A stretch of DNA of 64,000 bases from Pseudonocardia sp. SCN 73-27 (GTDB lineage: Bacteria; Actinomycetota; Actinomycetes; Mycobacteriales; Pseudonocardiaceae), in assembly GCA_001725415.1 (NCBI GenBank), contig MEGH01000010.1:1-64000 (forward strand). The letters run 5' to 3'. Each line of letters opens with the position of its first letter. The first letter of the stretch is position 1. The translations under genes were made by a program, and so were the position numbers. Under the pieces are notes generated by a model. It was not told where the DNA came from. It did not search any database and saw only the letters and a program-made list of their open reading frames with translations. Positions 28,086 to 36,543 of the stretch are shown piece after piece.

Positions 28086-28259
28086 GCGGATCCGGCACGG
28101 CGGCCGTCACCACGGGGCAAGCTCATCCGTCCGGCGGCACGACAGGGCCGGGTCGGCGCCTAGCGTCGGGGTGGTCGGGCTCACAGGCGAGCAGCTGGGT
28201 CGAGGCCGGCACGGACCGGTCCGGCGCGGGGCGGGGCCGGGCGATCCCGGGGAGCGACC

Positions 28260-29159
28260 ATGGCCCGACGAGACATCGAGTTCGACGCCGAGGGCGTCAC
28301 GCTGCGCGGCTGGTTCTACGACGGCGAGGGGGCGTCGGGGCCGGCGCCGACGATCGTGATGGCCCACGGCTTCTCCGCGGTGAAGGAGATGTACCTCGAC
28401 TCCTTCGCCGAGGCCTTCGCCGCCGCCGGGCTGAACGCGCTGGTGTTCGACAACCGCAACTTCGGGGCGTCGGACGGTGAGCCGCGCCAGGAGATCGACC
28501 CCTGGGAGCAGGTGCGCGACTACCGCCACGCCATCACGTACGCGACGACGCTCGACGAGGTCGACCCGACGCGGATCGGCATCTGGGGCAGCAGCTACTC
28601 GGGCGGACACGTGCTGGTGGTCGGGGCGATCGACCGCCGGGTGAAGGCGGTCGTCGCGCAGGTGCCGCTGATCAGCGGCTCGGCGAACATCGGCGAGCTG
28701 GTGCGTGCCGACTTCCGCGCCGGCTTCCGCGAGATGTTCGACGCGGACCGGGCCGCGCGCTTCGCCGGGGACCCGCCCGCGATGGTGCCGGTCGTCGACG
28801 AGGACCCGCTGGCCCCGTCGGCGCTGCCGACGCCGGACTCGTGGACGTGGTTCACCGAGACGGGCAAGGACCGGGCGCCGTCGTGGCGCAACGAGGTGAC
28901 GTTGCGGACCGTCGAGATGCTGGGCGAGTACGAGCCGGGCACCTACATCGGCCGGATCAGCCCGACGCCGGTGATGCTGGTCGTGGCCCGGCAGGACCAC
29001 CTCACGCCGGCGCATCTCGCGATCAACGCGTTCGAGGACGCGCGCGAGCCGAAGCGCTTGGTGATCCTGCCGGGCGGGCACTTCGACGCGTACGTCGACG
29101 GGTTCGACGGCGCCTCCGCCCCGGCGCGCGACTGGTTCGTCGAACACCTGGGCGGCTGA
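28260..29159 (+). CDS. alpha/beta hydrolase (dienelactone/polyketide-transferase-like)
   Basis: A 299-residue hydrolase: HGFSAVKEMYLDSFAEAFAA for the oxyanion region, nucleophile Ser in IWGSSYSGGHVL near residue 118, Asp in ARQDHLTP, His in PGGHFDAY. A 50-residue helical lid lies between strands 6 and 7. Relatives are annotated as peptidases or polyketide transferases without firm substrates. It ends at a hairpin shared with the convergent gene. Confidence 0.82.
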   Translation: MARRDIEFDAEGVTLRGWFYDGEGASGPAPTIVMAHGFSAVKEMYLDSFAEAFAAAGLNALVFDNRNFGASDGEPRQEIDPWEQVRDYRHAITYATTLDEVDPTRIGIWGSSYSGGHVLVVGAIDRRVKAVVAQVPLISGSANIGELVRADFRAGFREMFDADRAARFAGDPPAMVPVVDEDPLAPSALPTPDSWTWFTETGKDRAPSWRNEVTLRTVEMLGEYEPGTYIGRISPTPVMLVVARQDHLTPAHLAINAFEDAREPKRLVILPGGHFDAYVDGFDGASAPARDWFVEHLGG

Positions 29160-29184
29160 CGGCCCGCCGCGCCCGGGTCAGCCG
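29153..29184. terminator. bidirectional hairpin terminator
   Basis: Eight-base arms CGGCTGAC and GTCAGCCG (29153-29160, 29177-29184) with a 16-nt loop span the stop codons of two convergent genes. Confidence 0.55.
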
Positions 29185-29627
29185 ATGCCCACCTCGCGGC
29201 ATCGCGGCCCGGGCGCGGGGTGCACGGTCTGCAGGCCGCAGAGTCCGTCGCCGTCACCGGAGCCGGTGGGGGCCTGGCACGTCCAGACGTGGTGGCCGCG
29301 GCACGGGCAGGGGATCCAGCCGACGAGGACCCGGCGGGGGCCGAAGGTGTGGCCGTCGGGGCAGCGGACGGGGCCGATGGGCTGCCAGCGGCCGTCGCCG
29401 CGCTTCACCAGGGTGCCGATGCGCTCGGCGCGTTCGAGATCGATGCGCTGCCACCAGACGGCGAGGTAGGCGGAGTGGCGGTCGCCGGGCTCGTCGCCGG
29501 TGCCGTCCCACGGGTGGGCCTCGTCGACCCAGGTCCGTGCCTCGTGGTGGATGTCGGCGACGAGGTCGGGGCCGCCGAAGTCGTGTGCGTCGCGTAGCAG
29601 TTCGTCGTGGAGAGCGCAGATCACCAC
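29178..29627 (-). CDS. hypothetical protein with Cys-rich C-terminal half
   Basis: A 149-residue protein that was not recognised. The N-terminal half is acidic and His/Trp-rich (HHEARTWVDEAHPWDG, HSAYLAVWWQRIDLERAERI). The C-terminal 60 residues carry paired cysteines and histidines (RCPDGHTF, PCPCRGHHVWTC, LCGLQTV, RCREVG) that look like a zinc-ribbon. It has no transmembrane segment. Upstream, 29.69-29.79 kb, are DnaA-box-like repeats. Confidence 0.6.
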   Translation of the reverse strand: MVICALHDELLRDAHDFGGPDLVADIHHEARTWVDEAHPWDGTGDEPGDRHSAYLAVWWQRIDLERAERIGTLVKRGDGRWQPIGPVRCPDGHTFGPRRVLVGWIPCPCRGHHVWTCQAPTGSGDGDGLCGLQTVHPAPGPRCREVGIG

Positions 29628-29696
29628 CCACCCTGGCCCTGGTGCCGTGGAGGGGTCAACGCGGCTATCGGGGTGGTTCGCGCTGCGCTGTGTCCC

Positions 29697-29793
29697 GATC
29701 CACAGGATGTGACCAACCTGTGGATCAGCAGGCGACGTGTGGGTGAATTACAGGGATGTCACCTACGGTGATCGATCCACCACCTGTGGACAA
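29697..29793. promoter_or_regulatory. cluster of DnaA-box-like motifs with an inverted repeat
   Basis: GATCCACAGG (29697-29706) and CCTGTGGATC (29717-29726) form a perfect 10-bp dyad with a 10-nt spacer, and TGTGGACAA (29785-29793) is the exact complement of the actinobacterial DnaA box TTGTCCACA. The interval between the patatin and Cys-rich genes holds no coding sequence and is AT-richer than its surroundings. No replication gene is nearby, so it is not called an origin. Confidence 0.45.
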
Positions 29794-29859
29794 CTCATGA
29801 TCGACGTGAGCAGGTCACTGCTGTGAGTGAGACGCGGCTCGGTCACCCGCGGTGACGGA

Positions 29860-30843
29860 TCACGACACCGAGACGGCCTGCAGCGCCGCGACGACCGCCT
29901 CCCTGCCGAGCACGACGGCGTCCTCGATGCGCGGGACGTCGACGGTGAGCCCACGGACGCCGGCCGACCGGGCGGGGGTGATCGCCATCAGGTGGGCGTC
30001 GCCGCGGTCGGGATGGGCGGCGTCGGAGAGCAGGTCGAGGCTGTCGGCGTGGCGGCGCACGTCCTGGGTCATCGCGCCGAGGCCGGGGACGACGACGTCT
30101 ATCCCCCGCGCCCACAGCGGTGGACGCGTCCCGGGGTCGGAGCGGCGCAGCTCGGGGACGGTGCGGGTGAGCAGGGCGAGAACGTGGGTGGCGCCGTCGC
30201 GCAGCGCGCGGGCGACGGGCATGGGGTCGCTGACCGAGCCGTCGAGGAACCGGCGGTCGCCGACGAGCACGGGCGGCCCGGCGAGCCACGGGATCGACGC
30301 GGTGGCCCGCATGACGCGCTTCCAGGTGTCGCGGTCGGGCAGCCGCTCGAGGACGTGCGGGGTCATGTCGGCGGCGTCGGTGACGACGACCCGCAGCGGG
30401 ATCGGGCTGTCGCGCAGCGCGTCCCAGTTCGTCGGCTTGACGTGGACGAGGATGTGGTCGATCAGATGGTCCAGCGACACCATCGGTTTGCGTGTGCCGA
30501 GCCGGCGGGGGTCGATGAACTCCTTGCAGGCCATGTCGTCGGGGAAGATCCGGGACGCGTCGTAGCCGTGGCCCAGCACCAGCGCGGTGCCGACGAACGC
30601 GCCCGCCGACACCCCGTAGACGACGTCGAAGGCGTCCGAGAGCCCGGCGGTCTCCAGGGCGTGCACCATCCCGCCTGCGTAGGCGCCGCGCATCCCGCCG
30701 CCGCCGACCACGAGCGCGATCCGGTGCTCGTCGCTGCGCGCGAGGGGCTTGCTGCCCTCGGCGCGCCGGCGCAGCAGCGCGCGCACGACCTCGGCGTCGC
30801 CCGACAGCTCCGCGTGGGCGGAGGGGAGCGGCGCGGACGGCAT
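29860..30843 (-). CDS. patatin-like phospholipase (RssA/YlbK type)
   Basis: A 327-residue patatin: oxyanion loop GGGGMRGAYAGG (47-58), nucleophile S79 in YGVSAG, and D201 in FLDGSVSD. This is the short cytoplasmic patatin type that acts on phospholipid or lysophospholipid acyl chains. It is unlike the fused cNMP-patatin at 11.3 kb and stands alone. No signal peptide. Confidence 0.85.
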   Translation of the reverse strand: MPSAPLPSAHAELSGDAEVVRALLRRRAEGSKPLARSDEHRIALVVGGGGMRGAYAGGMVHALETAGLSDAFDVVYGVSAGAFVGTALVLGHGYDASRIFPDDMACKEFIDPRRLGTRKPMVSLDHLIDHILVHVKPTNWDALRDSPIPLRVVVTDAADMTPHVLERLPDRDTWKRVMRATASIPWLAGPPVLVGDRRFLDGSVSDPMPVARALRDGATHVLALLTRTVPELRRSDPGTRPPLWARGIDVVVPGLGAMTQDVRRHADSLDLLSDAAHPDRGDAHLMAITPARSAGVRGLTVDVPRIEDAVVLGREAVVAALQAVSVS

Positions 30844-30926
30844 TCCCCGATTGTGACGCGGCCGCGGCGCGGACCGGCGCCGAACCGGCCGACGTCACGT
30901 CGCGGCGGCGACGGCATGCTGACGCC

Positions 30927-31253
30927 ATGGTGGTGGCGTGGTTGTGGCTGCTCGGCGCGATCGCGACGGAGATCGTCGCCACGACGAGCCTCAAGCTGTC
31001 GGAGGGTTTCACGAAGCTCGTGCCGTCGATCGTGGTGGTCGTCGGGTACGTGGCGGCGTTCGCCCTGCTGTCCCAGGCCCTGAAGCAGTTCGAGGTGGGG
31101 ACGGCGTACGCGCTGTGGTCGGGGATCGGGACGGCGGCCGTCGTGCTGGTCGGGGTGGCGTTGCTGGGGGAGGGGATCAGCCTGGCGAAGGTCGGCGGGG
31201 TGGTGCTGATCATCGGGGGCGTGGTGCTGCTGAACCTGTCGGGAGCGCACTGA
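30927..31253 (+). CDS. small multidrug resistance (SMR) efflux protein
   Basis: A 108-residue, four-helix EmrE-type pump. The essential membrane glutamate is E15 in LLGAIATEIVATTSLK; YALWSGIGTA carries the conserved Trp of helix 3 and GEGISLAKVGGVVLIIGGVV forms helix 4. It exports cationic drugs or guanidinium-type compounds by proton exchange as a dimer. Single gene, so probably a homodimer. Confidence 0.92.
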   Translation: MVVAWLWLLGAIATEIVATTSLKLSEGFTKLVPSIVVVVGYVAAFALLSQALKQFEVGTAYALWSGIGTAAVVLVGVALLGEGISLAKVGGVVLIIGGVVLLNLSGAH

Positions 31254-31322
31254 CCCCGGCCCGGGAATCCGTACGGGCAGAAGGAGACCCGCCCGTGATC
31301 ACGCGCCGGTAGGGTCGCCGCC

Positions 31323-32552
31323 GTGGGTGTGCTCGATGTGGACGTGGACCCGGAAGAGGTCGGTTTCGACGCCGGCCGGCTCGCGCGCATCGACGCGCAC
31401 TTCCGCCGTTATGTCGACGACGGGCGGCTGCCCGGCTGGTCGATCGCCGTCGCCCGTCGCGGCCGGGTGGCGCACGTGGCGCACTACGGCAACCGCGACG
31501 TCGAGGCGGGCCTGCCGGTCGAGCCGGACACGGTGTGGCGCATCTTCTCGATGACCAAGCCGATCACGTCGGTGGCCGCGCTGATGCTCTACGAGGAGGG
31601 CCTGCTCGGCCTCACCGACCCGGTGTCGCGCTACATCCCGTCGTTCGCCGAGCAACGGGTGTACCGGTCGGGGTCGGCGCTCGCCCCGGCCACCGACCCG
31701 GTCACCGAGCCGATGCGGGTGTGGCATCTGCTCACGCACACGTCGGGCCTGACCTACGGCTTCCACCACTCGCACCCGGTCGACGAGATGTACCGGCTGC
31801 GCGGCCACGAGCTCACCACCCCGGCGGGGGTGGACCTGGCCGCGGCGTGCGACCAGTTCGCGTCGCTGCCGCTGCTGTTCCAGCCGGGCACCGAGTGGAA
31901 CTACGGCGTGTCGACCGACGTGCTGGGCCGGGTCGTGGAGGTCGCGTCGGGCATGTCGCTCGACCGCTTCTTCGCCGAGCGGATCCTGGGCCCGCTCGGG
32001 ATGACCGACACCGCGTTCCAGGTCGCCGACAGCGCCACCGACCGGCTGGCCACGCTCTACGCCGCCCGGCCGGGCGGCGGGCTCCTCGTCAGCCCGCTGG
32101 GTGAGCTGATCACCAAGCCGCCGACGTTGCTGGCCGGCGGCGCGGGCCTGGCCTCGACGCTGCACGACTACCACCGCTTCGCCCAGATGCTCGCAGGCGG
32201 CGGCGCGCTCGACGGCGTCCGCCTGCTCGGCAACCGCACGCTGGCCTTCGCCACCCGCAACCACCTGCCCGGCGGCGCCGACCTGGAGACGATCGGGCGG
32301 CCGATCTTCGCGGAGTCGACGTACGCGGGCGTCGGTTTCGGGCTGGGCTTCTCCGTCGTCATCGACCCGACGGTGGGCGAGCAGCTCACCAGCGTCGGCG
32401 AGTACGCGTGGGGCGGGCTGGCCAGCACAGCGTTCTACGTCGACCCGGTCGAGGACGTCACAGCGGTGCTGATGACACAGCTGATGCCGTCGAACACCTA
32501 CCCGCTGCGTCCGCAGCTGCGGGCGCTCGTGATGCAGGCCCTGGTCGACTGA
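31323..32552 (+). CDS. serine hydrolase of the beta-lactamase / EstB family
   Basis: A 409-residue class-C-beta-lactamase-fold enzyme. The SxxK motif is S76-M-T-K79 in RIFSMTKPITS; a YGVS motif replaces YxN near residue 196; the third motif region is near WGGLAS. Family members are esterases or D-aminopeptidases as often as lactamases, and there is no signal peptide, which argues against a periplasmic beta-lactamase. GTG start 31323. It may be cotranscribed with the holin-like gene 19 nt downstream. Confidence 0.87.
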   Translation: MGVLDVDVDPEEVGFDAGRLARIDAHFRRYVDDGRLPGWSIAVARRGRVAHVAHYGNRDVEAGLPVEPDTVWRIFSMTKPITSVAALMLYEEGLLGLTDPVSRYIPSFAEQRVYRSGSALAPATDPVTEPMRVWHLLTHTSGLTYGFHHSHPVDEMYRLRGHELTTPAGVDLAAACDQFASLPLLFQPGTEWNYGVSTDVLGRVVEVASGMSLDRFFAERILGPLGMTDTAFQVADSATDRLATLYAARPGGGLLVSPLGELITKPPTLLAGGAGLASTLHDYHRFAQMLAGGGALDGVRLLGNRTLAFATRNHLPGGADLETIGRPIFAESTYAGVGFGLGFSVVIDPTVGEQLTSVGEYAWGGLASTAFYVDPVEDVTAVLMTQLMPSNTYPLRPQLRALVMQALVD

Positions 32553-32571
32553 GCCGGACGGAAGGAACCCC

Positions 32572-32982
32572 ATGAACAACGCCCTGGCCATGACGATCCG
32601 GGTGATCGTCGTCGCGGTCGCCCTGTGGGTGGCGACGCTGATCATCGGCGGCATCCGCGTCGGCACCGAGGTCAACCCGAACTCGACGACGGCGTCGACG
32701 ATCGGCACGCTGCTCGTCGTCGCGATCATCTTCGGCATCGTGAACGCGGTGCTCAAGCCGATCATCAAGGTGATCGGCTGCCCGCTCTACATCCTGACGC
32801 TGGGCCTGATCAGCCTGGTCGTGAACGCGCTGCTGCTGTGGCTGGTCGGCTGGATCGCCGGCAAGGTCGCCCTGCCGTTCGCCGTCGACGGCTTCTGGGC
32901 GGCGTTCTGGGGCGCGATCATCGTCGCCATCGTGTCGTTCCTCCTGCACGTGCTGATCCCGGACAAGCTCGACCAGCGATGA
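32572..32982 (+). CDS. four-TM 'phage holin superfamily IV' membrane protein
   Basis: A 136-residue protein with four transmembrane helices (starting IRVIVVAVALWVATLIIGGI and ending AFWGAIIVAIVSFLLHVLIP) and the family motif IVNAVLKPIIKVIGCPLYIL. Despite the name, these are widespread chromosomal membrane proteins of unknown role in actinobacteria; no phage genes are near. It precedes a strong palindrome that terminates it. Confidence 0.85.
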   Translation: MNNALAMTIRVIVVAVALWVATLIIGGIRVGTEVNPNSTTASTIGTLLVVAIIFGIVNAVLKPIIKVIGCPLYILTLGLISLVVNALLLWLVGWIAGKVALPFAVDGFWAAFWGAIIVAIVSFLLHVLIPDKLDQR

Positions 32983-33079
32983 CGCTGCGCGCCGAGGCCC
33001 GGGCCTGCGGGTCCTCCGGTCGAGAGCCCGGCCGACCCGGCCCTCCGACGGGACTCGGCGCTTCCGCAGATCAGCGGTC

Positions 33080-33119
33080 GTGAGTGGCAATGGTCGCCAT
33101 AGCGACCATTGCCACTCAC
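33080..33119. repeat. perfect 18-bp hairpin between convergent genes
   Basis: Arms 33080-33097 and 33102-33119 are perfectly complementary with a 4-nt loop. Its base composition is markedly less GC-rich than the surroundings. It can act as a bidirectional terminator for the holin-like gene and tenA, and looks like a dispersed actinobacterial palindrome. Confidence 0.75.
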
Positions 33120-33124
33120 AGGGT

Positions 33125-33793
33125 TCAGACGGGCCAGGTCTCGCGGCGCCAGGCACCGTCCCAGAACATCCACTCGTAGCGCGACGTCGTGTGGAAGTGC
33201 CGGCGCATGCGCTCGATCTCGGCCGGACCCGCGGTCTCGCCGATCCGGTCGGTGACGGCGAGGACGGCGTCGACGACCGTCTGGAAGTCCTCGTCGCCGT
33301 ACATGGCGATCCAGCGCGCGTACAGCGGATCGGGGGAGCTGCGCTCGAACAGCTCGGCGCCGACCTTCGCGTAGATCCAGTAGCAGGGCAGCACGGTGGC
33401 GACGGCCTCGGCGTACGACCCGCCGTGCACGACGGCGAGCAGGTAGCTCAGGTAGGCCTGGGTGGCCGGGGCGATCGGCTCCTTCGCGGCGGCCTCGGGA
33501 GTGGTGCCGAGCGCGTCGACGAGCGCGGCGTGCATGCCCTGCTCGGCGGCGACGGCGCTGGTGGCGCTCGTCGCGAACATGACGGTCTCGTCGTCGGTGG
33601 GGGCCTTGGCGGCGCACGCGGCGAGCGCCTTGGAGTAGCCGCGGAGGTAGTGGGAGTCCTGCACGATGTAGTGCCGGAACGACTCGTGCGGCAGCGACCC
33701 GTCGGTCAGGCCGGTCACGAAGGGGTGCGCGAGGACCTTGGCGTAGATGTCCTCGACGTCGGACCACAGCTGTTCGGTGAGGCTCACTCCCAA
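33125..33793 (-). CDS. tenA: TenA/thiaminase II family protein
   Basis: A 222-residue helical protein of the TenA family, which hydrolyses thiamine breakdown products to salvage the HMP pyrimidine. The nucleophilic Cys is in VLPCYWIYAKVG, and FRHYIVQDSHYLRGYSKAL and MYGDEDFQTVVDAV carry the conserved Tyr, Asp and Glu. No other thiamine gene is adjacent, and no TPP riboswitch was seen upstream of 33793. Confidence 0.88.
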   Translation of the reverse strand: MGVSLTEQLWSDVEDIYAKVLAHPFVTGLTDGSLPHESFRHYIVQDSHYLRGYSKALAACAAKAPTDDETVMFATSATSAVAAEQGMHAALVDALGTTPEAAAKEPIAPATQAYLSYLLAVVHGGSYAEAVATVLPCYWIYAKVGAELFERSSPDPLYARWIAMYGDEDFQTVVDAVLAVTDRIGETAGPAEIERMRRHFHTTSRYEWMFWDGAWRRETWPV

Positions 33794-33984
33794 GAATCTA
33801 GGTGATCATCTGCGCAGGTCGTGGCGGTGTAAACGCGTTCCGTGCGCACAGTGTGAGATACTCGTCACTCCATGGGGTCGGTCATGTCACGGCGTGGCGG
33901 GGGTAGGCGACCATGGCCTGAGAGGGTGCGTTTCAGTGTCGAGGCGCTCGTCCGTACGTGTCACGTCGACGGCGAGGAGAGCGA

Positions 33985-34200
33985 GTGAGCCCGATGGACC
34001 ACCACGAGAAGATGCGGCTGCGTGCCGCAGCCTTCCGCGCGACCCGGCTCTACCCGGGTCCGGTCGGTGAGATGATCTCCAAGGAGCTTCTCACCTGGGA
34101 GGAGTTCGGCTACCGGCTCGGCGGTACCCAGCTGATCATGCGGCTGGTCGACCACGTGCTGAAGACGCCGCTGGCCACCCCCGGCGAGGCCGCGGCCTAG
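33985..34200 (+). CDS. small conserved hypothetical protein
   Basis: A 71-residue protein (SPMDHHEKMRLRAAAFRATR, then VGEMISKELLTWEEFGYRLG). GTG 33985 is the start because GAGGAG lies 5 nt upstream. It is basic, mostly helical, with no cysteine or membrane segment. The family is not recognised; such single small genes are common in Pseudonocardiaceae. Confidence 0.65.
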   Translation: MSPMDHHEKMRLRAAAFRATRLYPGPVGEMISKELLTWEEFGYRLGGTQLIMRLVDHVLKTPLATPGEAAA

Positions 34201-34225
34201 TTCTGCCCTCGGCCACCGCACCTCG

Positions 34226-34255
34226 CCGACCGGACAGCTCCGGCCGTCCGGTCGG
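34226..34255. terminator. hairpin terminator
   Basis: Perfect 10-bp arms CCGACCGGAC and GTCCGGTCGG (34226-34235, 34246-34255) with a 10-nt loop, 25 nt after the small gene and facing the convergent membrane-protein gene. Confidence 0.7.
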
Positions 34256-34337
34256 GTAGGCCCGTCCGGGGCGCCGTCCGAAGTGCGCGGACGGCCGAAG
34301 GGCAGGGCCGGACGTCAGTGGCGACTACCGAGCGTGG

Positions 34338-34691
34338 CTACGGTGTCCCGAGCGTCATGCCCGCGTTCGCGGAGTCGCCGGCCGGCGCGGCGTTGTCGGT
34401 CGTGGCCCCGATGGCCGTCGACACGACGACGACCGCCGCGAACGAGACCACGGTCCCGAGCCGGCCGACGACGTCCACGATGGTCCCGACACGGCTCCGG
34501 ACCCGGGCGGCCCCGACCGCCCGGGTTTCCACGACGCCGCTCCCCAGTGACGTCGCGGCCGACGGAGCCGGCCGGGTCCGCGCGTCCGCGAGGATGCGGG
34601 CCGGCGGAACGATTCGCTGGGTGGGCACGTCCATGAACGAGCCCGGCGCAGGCACCGGGCGAGCCGGGGGCTGGGCGACCGGCGTCGTCAT
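34338..34691 (-). CDS. small membrane-anchored hypothetical protein
   Basis: A 117-residue protein with a Pro/Ala-rich soluble N-terminus (TTPVAQPPARPVPAPGSF), an Arg-rich middle, one hydrophobic helix (VVSFAAVVVVSTAIGA) near residues 85-100 and a short extracellular tail. ATG 34691 has AGAGGTGG upstream. The 178-nt leader to the ligase gene contains several short GC hairpins. No family recognised. Confidence 0.6.
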   Translation of the reverse strand: MTTPVAQPPARPVPAPGSFMDVPTQRIVPPARILADARTRPAPSAATSLGSGVVETRAVGAARVRSRVGTIVDVVGRLGTVVSFAAVVVVSTAIGATTDNAAPAGDSANAGMTLGTP

Positions 34692-34869
34692 GGCGGACCA
34701 CCTCTCTGGGGGAGCGCGGCCACCGAAGGCGGCCACCTGTGCGGGTCCCTGGGACTCCCCGGGTGTCCGTACGTGGAGCATGTCGCCGGCGCGAGCGCGA
34801 CCGTTAGCGCTGATCACACTATCGGGGTCTTTGGTCCCGGAACGGATCGACCCGCCACCCGTGTGGGTG

Positions 34870-36543
34870 TCAACCGGCGACGAGCCGCTCCCGGAGCGCC
34901 CGTTTGAGCACCTTGCCCGCCGCCGAGACCGGGATCTCGTCGACGAGCACGATCTCGCGCAGCCGCTTGTAGGGCGTGACCTGCGCATTCACCCGCTCGA
35001 CGAGCTCCTGCGCGCCGCCGTCGTCGAGACCGGGCGCGACGACGAACGCCACCGGCAGCTCGCCGACGTCGGCCTGCGGGCGTCCGACGACCGCCGCCCC
35101 GGTCACTCCGGGTTGCGCGTGCAGCAGCTCCTCGAGCTCCCGGGGGTACACGTTGTAGCCCTTGTAGATGAGCATGTCCTTCTGCCGGTCGACGATGCGC
35201 AGGTAGCCGTCGTCGTCGAGGACACCGACGTCGCCGGTGTGCAGCCAGCCCCCGGCCAGTGTCGCCGCGGTCTCGTCGGGCCGGTTGCGGTAGCCGCGCA
35301 TGACCTGCGGCCCGCGGATGCACACCTCACCCTCCGTGCCGTCGGGCAGCTCGTCGCCGTCGGGGCCGAGGATCGCGATCTCGGTGTCGGGCACCGGTGG
35401 GCCCACCGTCCCCGGCTTGCGGACGGCCGAGCGTGCCGACGGCCCGATCGTCGCGCCCATCGTCACCTCGGTGAGCCCGTAGCCCTCCGCGATGACGACG
35501 TCGTCGCCGAGCCGGGCGCGCAGCCCGCCGATCAGCTCGACCGGCAGCGGCGCGGCGCCGGAGCTGAGCCCGCGGACGGAGGTGAGGTCGCGCGTCGCAA
35601 GGTCGGGATGGCGCAGCAGCGCCGCGTAGAGGGGTGGGGCGCCGGAGAGTGTCGTGGCCCGGAACCGTTCGACGTCGGCCAGGTAGGCGGCGGGTTCGAA
35701 GCGTTCGTGCAGGACCATCGTCGTCCCCGACAGGATCGGGACGTTCAGCCCGCCGATGGTGCCCATCGCGTGGAACCACGGCGCCAGACAGATGGACACC
35801 CCCGTGCCGAGGCGCGTCGGGTGCTCCTCGGGCGGGCTGGTCTGCTCGATCCACAGCCCGCCCTCGTCGTCGACGCGGCTGACCGCGCCGGCGCCACCGC
35901 ACGCGTACTGCAGGACGTTGGCGACGACGTTGCGGTGCGTCAGCTGCACCGCCTTCGACCGGCCCGTCGTGCCGCCGGTGTAGGCGAGGTGCGCGAGGTC
36001 GGCGGCCGGCACGACGCCGGGGTCGAACGGGTCGGTCGCGGCGGCGGCGTGGAAGTCCTCGAAGTCGAGCGTGCCGTCGGGCAGCGGCGGGCGGTGGGCC
36101 GGGTCGACGCCCTGGTCCCGGTCGGTGACCAGTACCAGCTCCACCGACGTCCGGTCCCGCACCCCGAGCAGCGCGGGCGCGACCGGTGCCCACGTCACCG
36201 CCGCCCGGGCGCCGGAGTCGGCGAGCTGGGCGGCGAGGTCCTCGGGCGGCAGCAGCGGGTTGGCCGGGGTGAACGTCGCGCCCGCCAGCAGGGTCCCGTA
36301 GTAGGCGATGGCGTACTGCGGGCAGTTGGGCAGGTTGATCGCGACGGCGTCGCCCCGGCCGATCCCGGTGGCCCGAAGCGCCTGCGCGAATGCGCACGCC
36401 CGCGCATACAGATCGGCGTAGGAGAGCTCCCGGCCCTGGTAGTGGACGACGATGCGGTCGCGGAAGCGCCGCGCCGAGCCGGCGAGAACCGCGCCCACCG
36501 CGACGTCCGGGTACTCCAGCGTCACCTGCGACCGGGCCGTCAC
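34870..36543 (-). CDS. long-chain/aromatic acyl-CoA ligase (AMP-binding enzyme)
   Basis: A 557-residue ANL-superfamily ligase. Adenylation motifs are YTGGTTGRSKAVQLTHRN (P-loop), EGYGLTE, the TGD of LHTGDVGVLDDDGY, DRQKDMLIYKGYNVYP (hinge) and the C-terminal catalytic Lys in VSAAGKVLKRALRE. It activates a carboxylic acid to its CoA thioester. GTG 36543 overlaps the P450 stop by 4 nt, so the two enzymes are translationally coupled and probably act on the same lipid or steroid-type substrate. Confidence 0.9.
   Translation of the reverse strand: MTARSQVTLEYPDVAVGAVLAGSARRFRDRIVVHYQGRELSYADLYARACAFAQALRATGIGRGDAVAINLPNCPQYAIAYYGTLLAGATFTPANPLLPPEDLAAQLADSGARAAVTWAPVAPALLGVRDRTSVELVLVTDRDQGVDPAHRPPLPDGTLDFEDFHAAAATDPFDPGVVPAADLAHLAYTGGTTGRSKAVQLTHRNVVANVLQYACGGAGAVSRVDDEGGLWIEQTSPPEEHPTRLGTGVSICLAPWFHAMGTIGGLNVPILSGTTMVLHERFEPAAYLADVERFRATTLSGAPPLYAALLRHPDLATRDLTSVRGLSSGAAPLPVELIGGLRARLGDDVVIAEGYGLTEVTMGATIGPSARSAVRKPGTVGPPVPDTEIAILGPDGDELPDGTEGEVCIRGPQVMRGYRNRPDETAATLAGGWLHTGDVGVLDDDGYLRIVDRQKDMLIYKGYNVYPRELEELLHAQPGVTGAAVVGRPQADVGELPVAFVVAPGLDDGGAQELVERVNAQVTPYKRLREIVLVDEIPVSAAGKVLKRALRERLVAG

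Noticed and set aside
29697-29793. A chromosomal replication origin
   Set aside because: DnaA-like boxes are too few and no dnaA, dnaN, parAB or gyrase gene is present, so only a box cluster is reported.
31323-32552. A beta-lactamase resistance gene
   Set aside because: SxxK is present but there is no signal peptide and the second motif is not YxN, so only a serine-hydrolase call is made.
32572-32982. A prophage holin
   Set aside because: The family name is misleading; this is a chromosomal four-helix protein with no lysis or structural phage genes around.
34692-34869. A c-di-AMP (ydaO) or other riboswitch in the leader of the small membrane protein
   Set aside because: A CGCTAACGGTC stretch and some GC hairpins look suggestive, but the conserved 3' motif of the ydaO class is not found, so no riboswitch is claimed.
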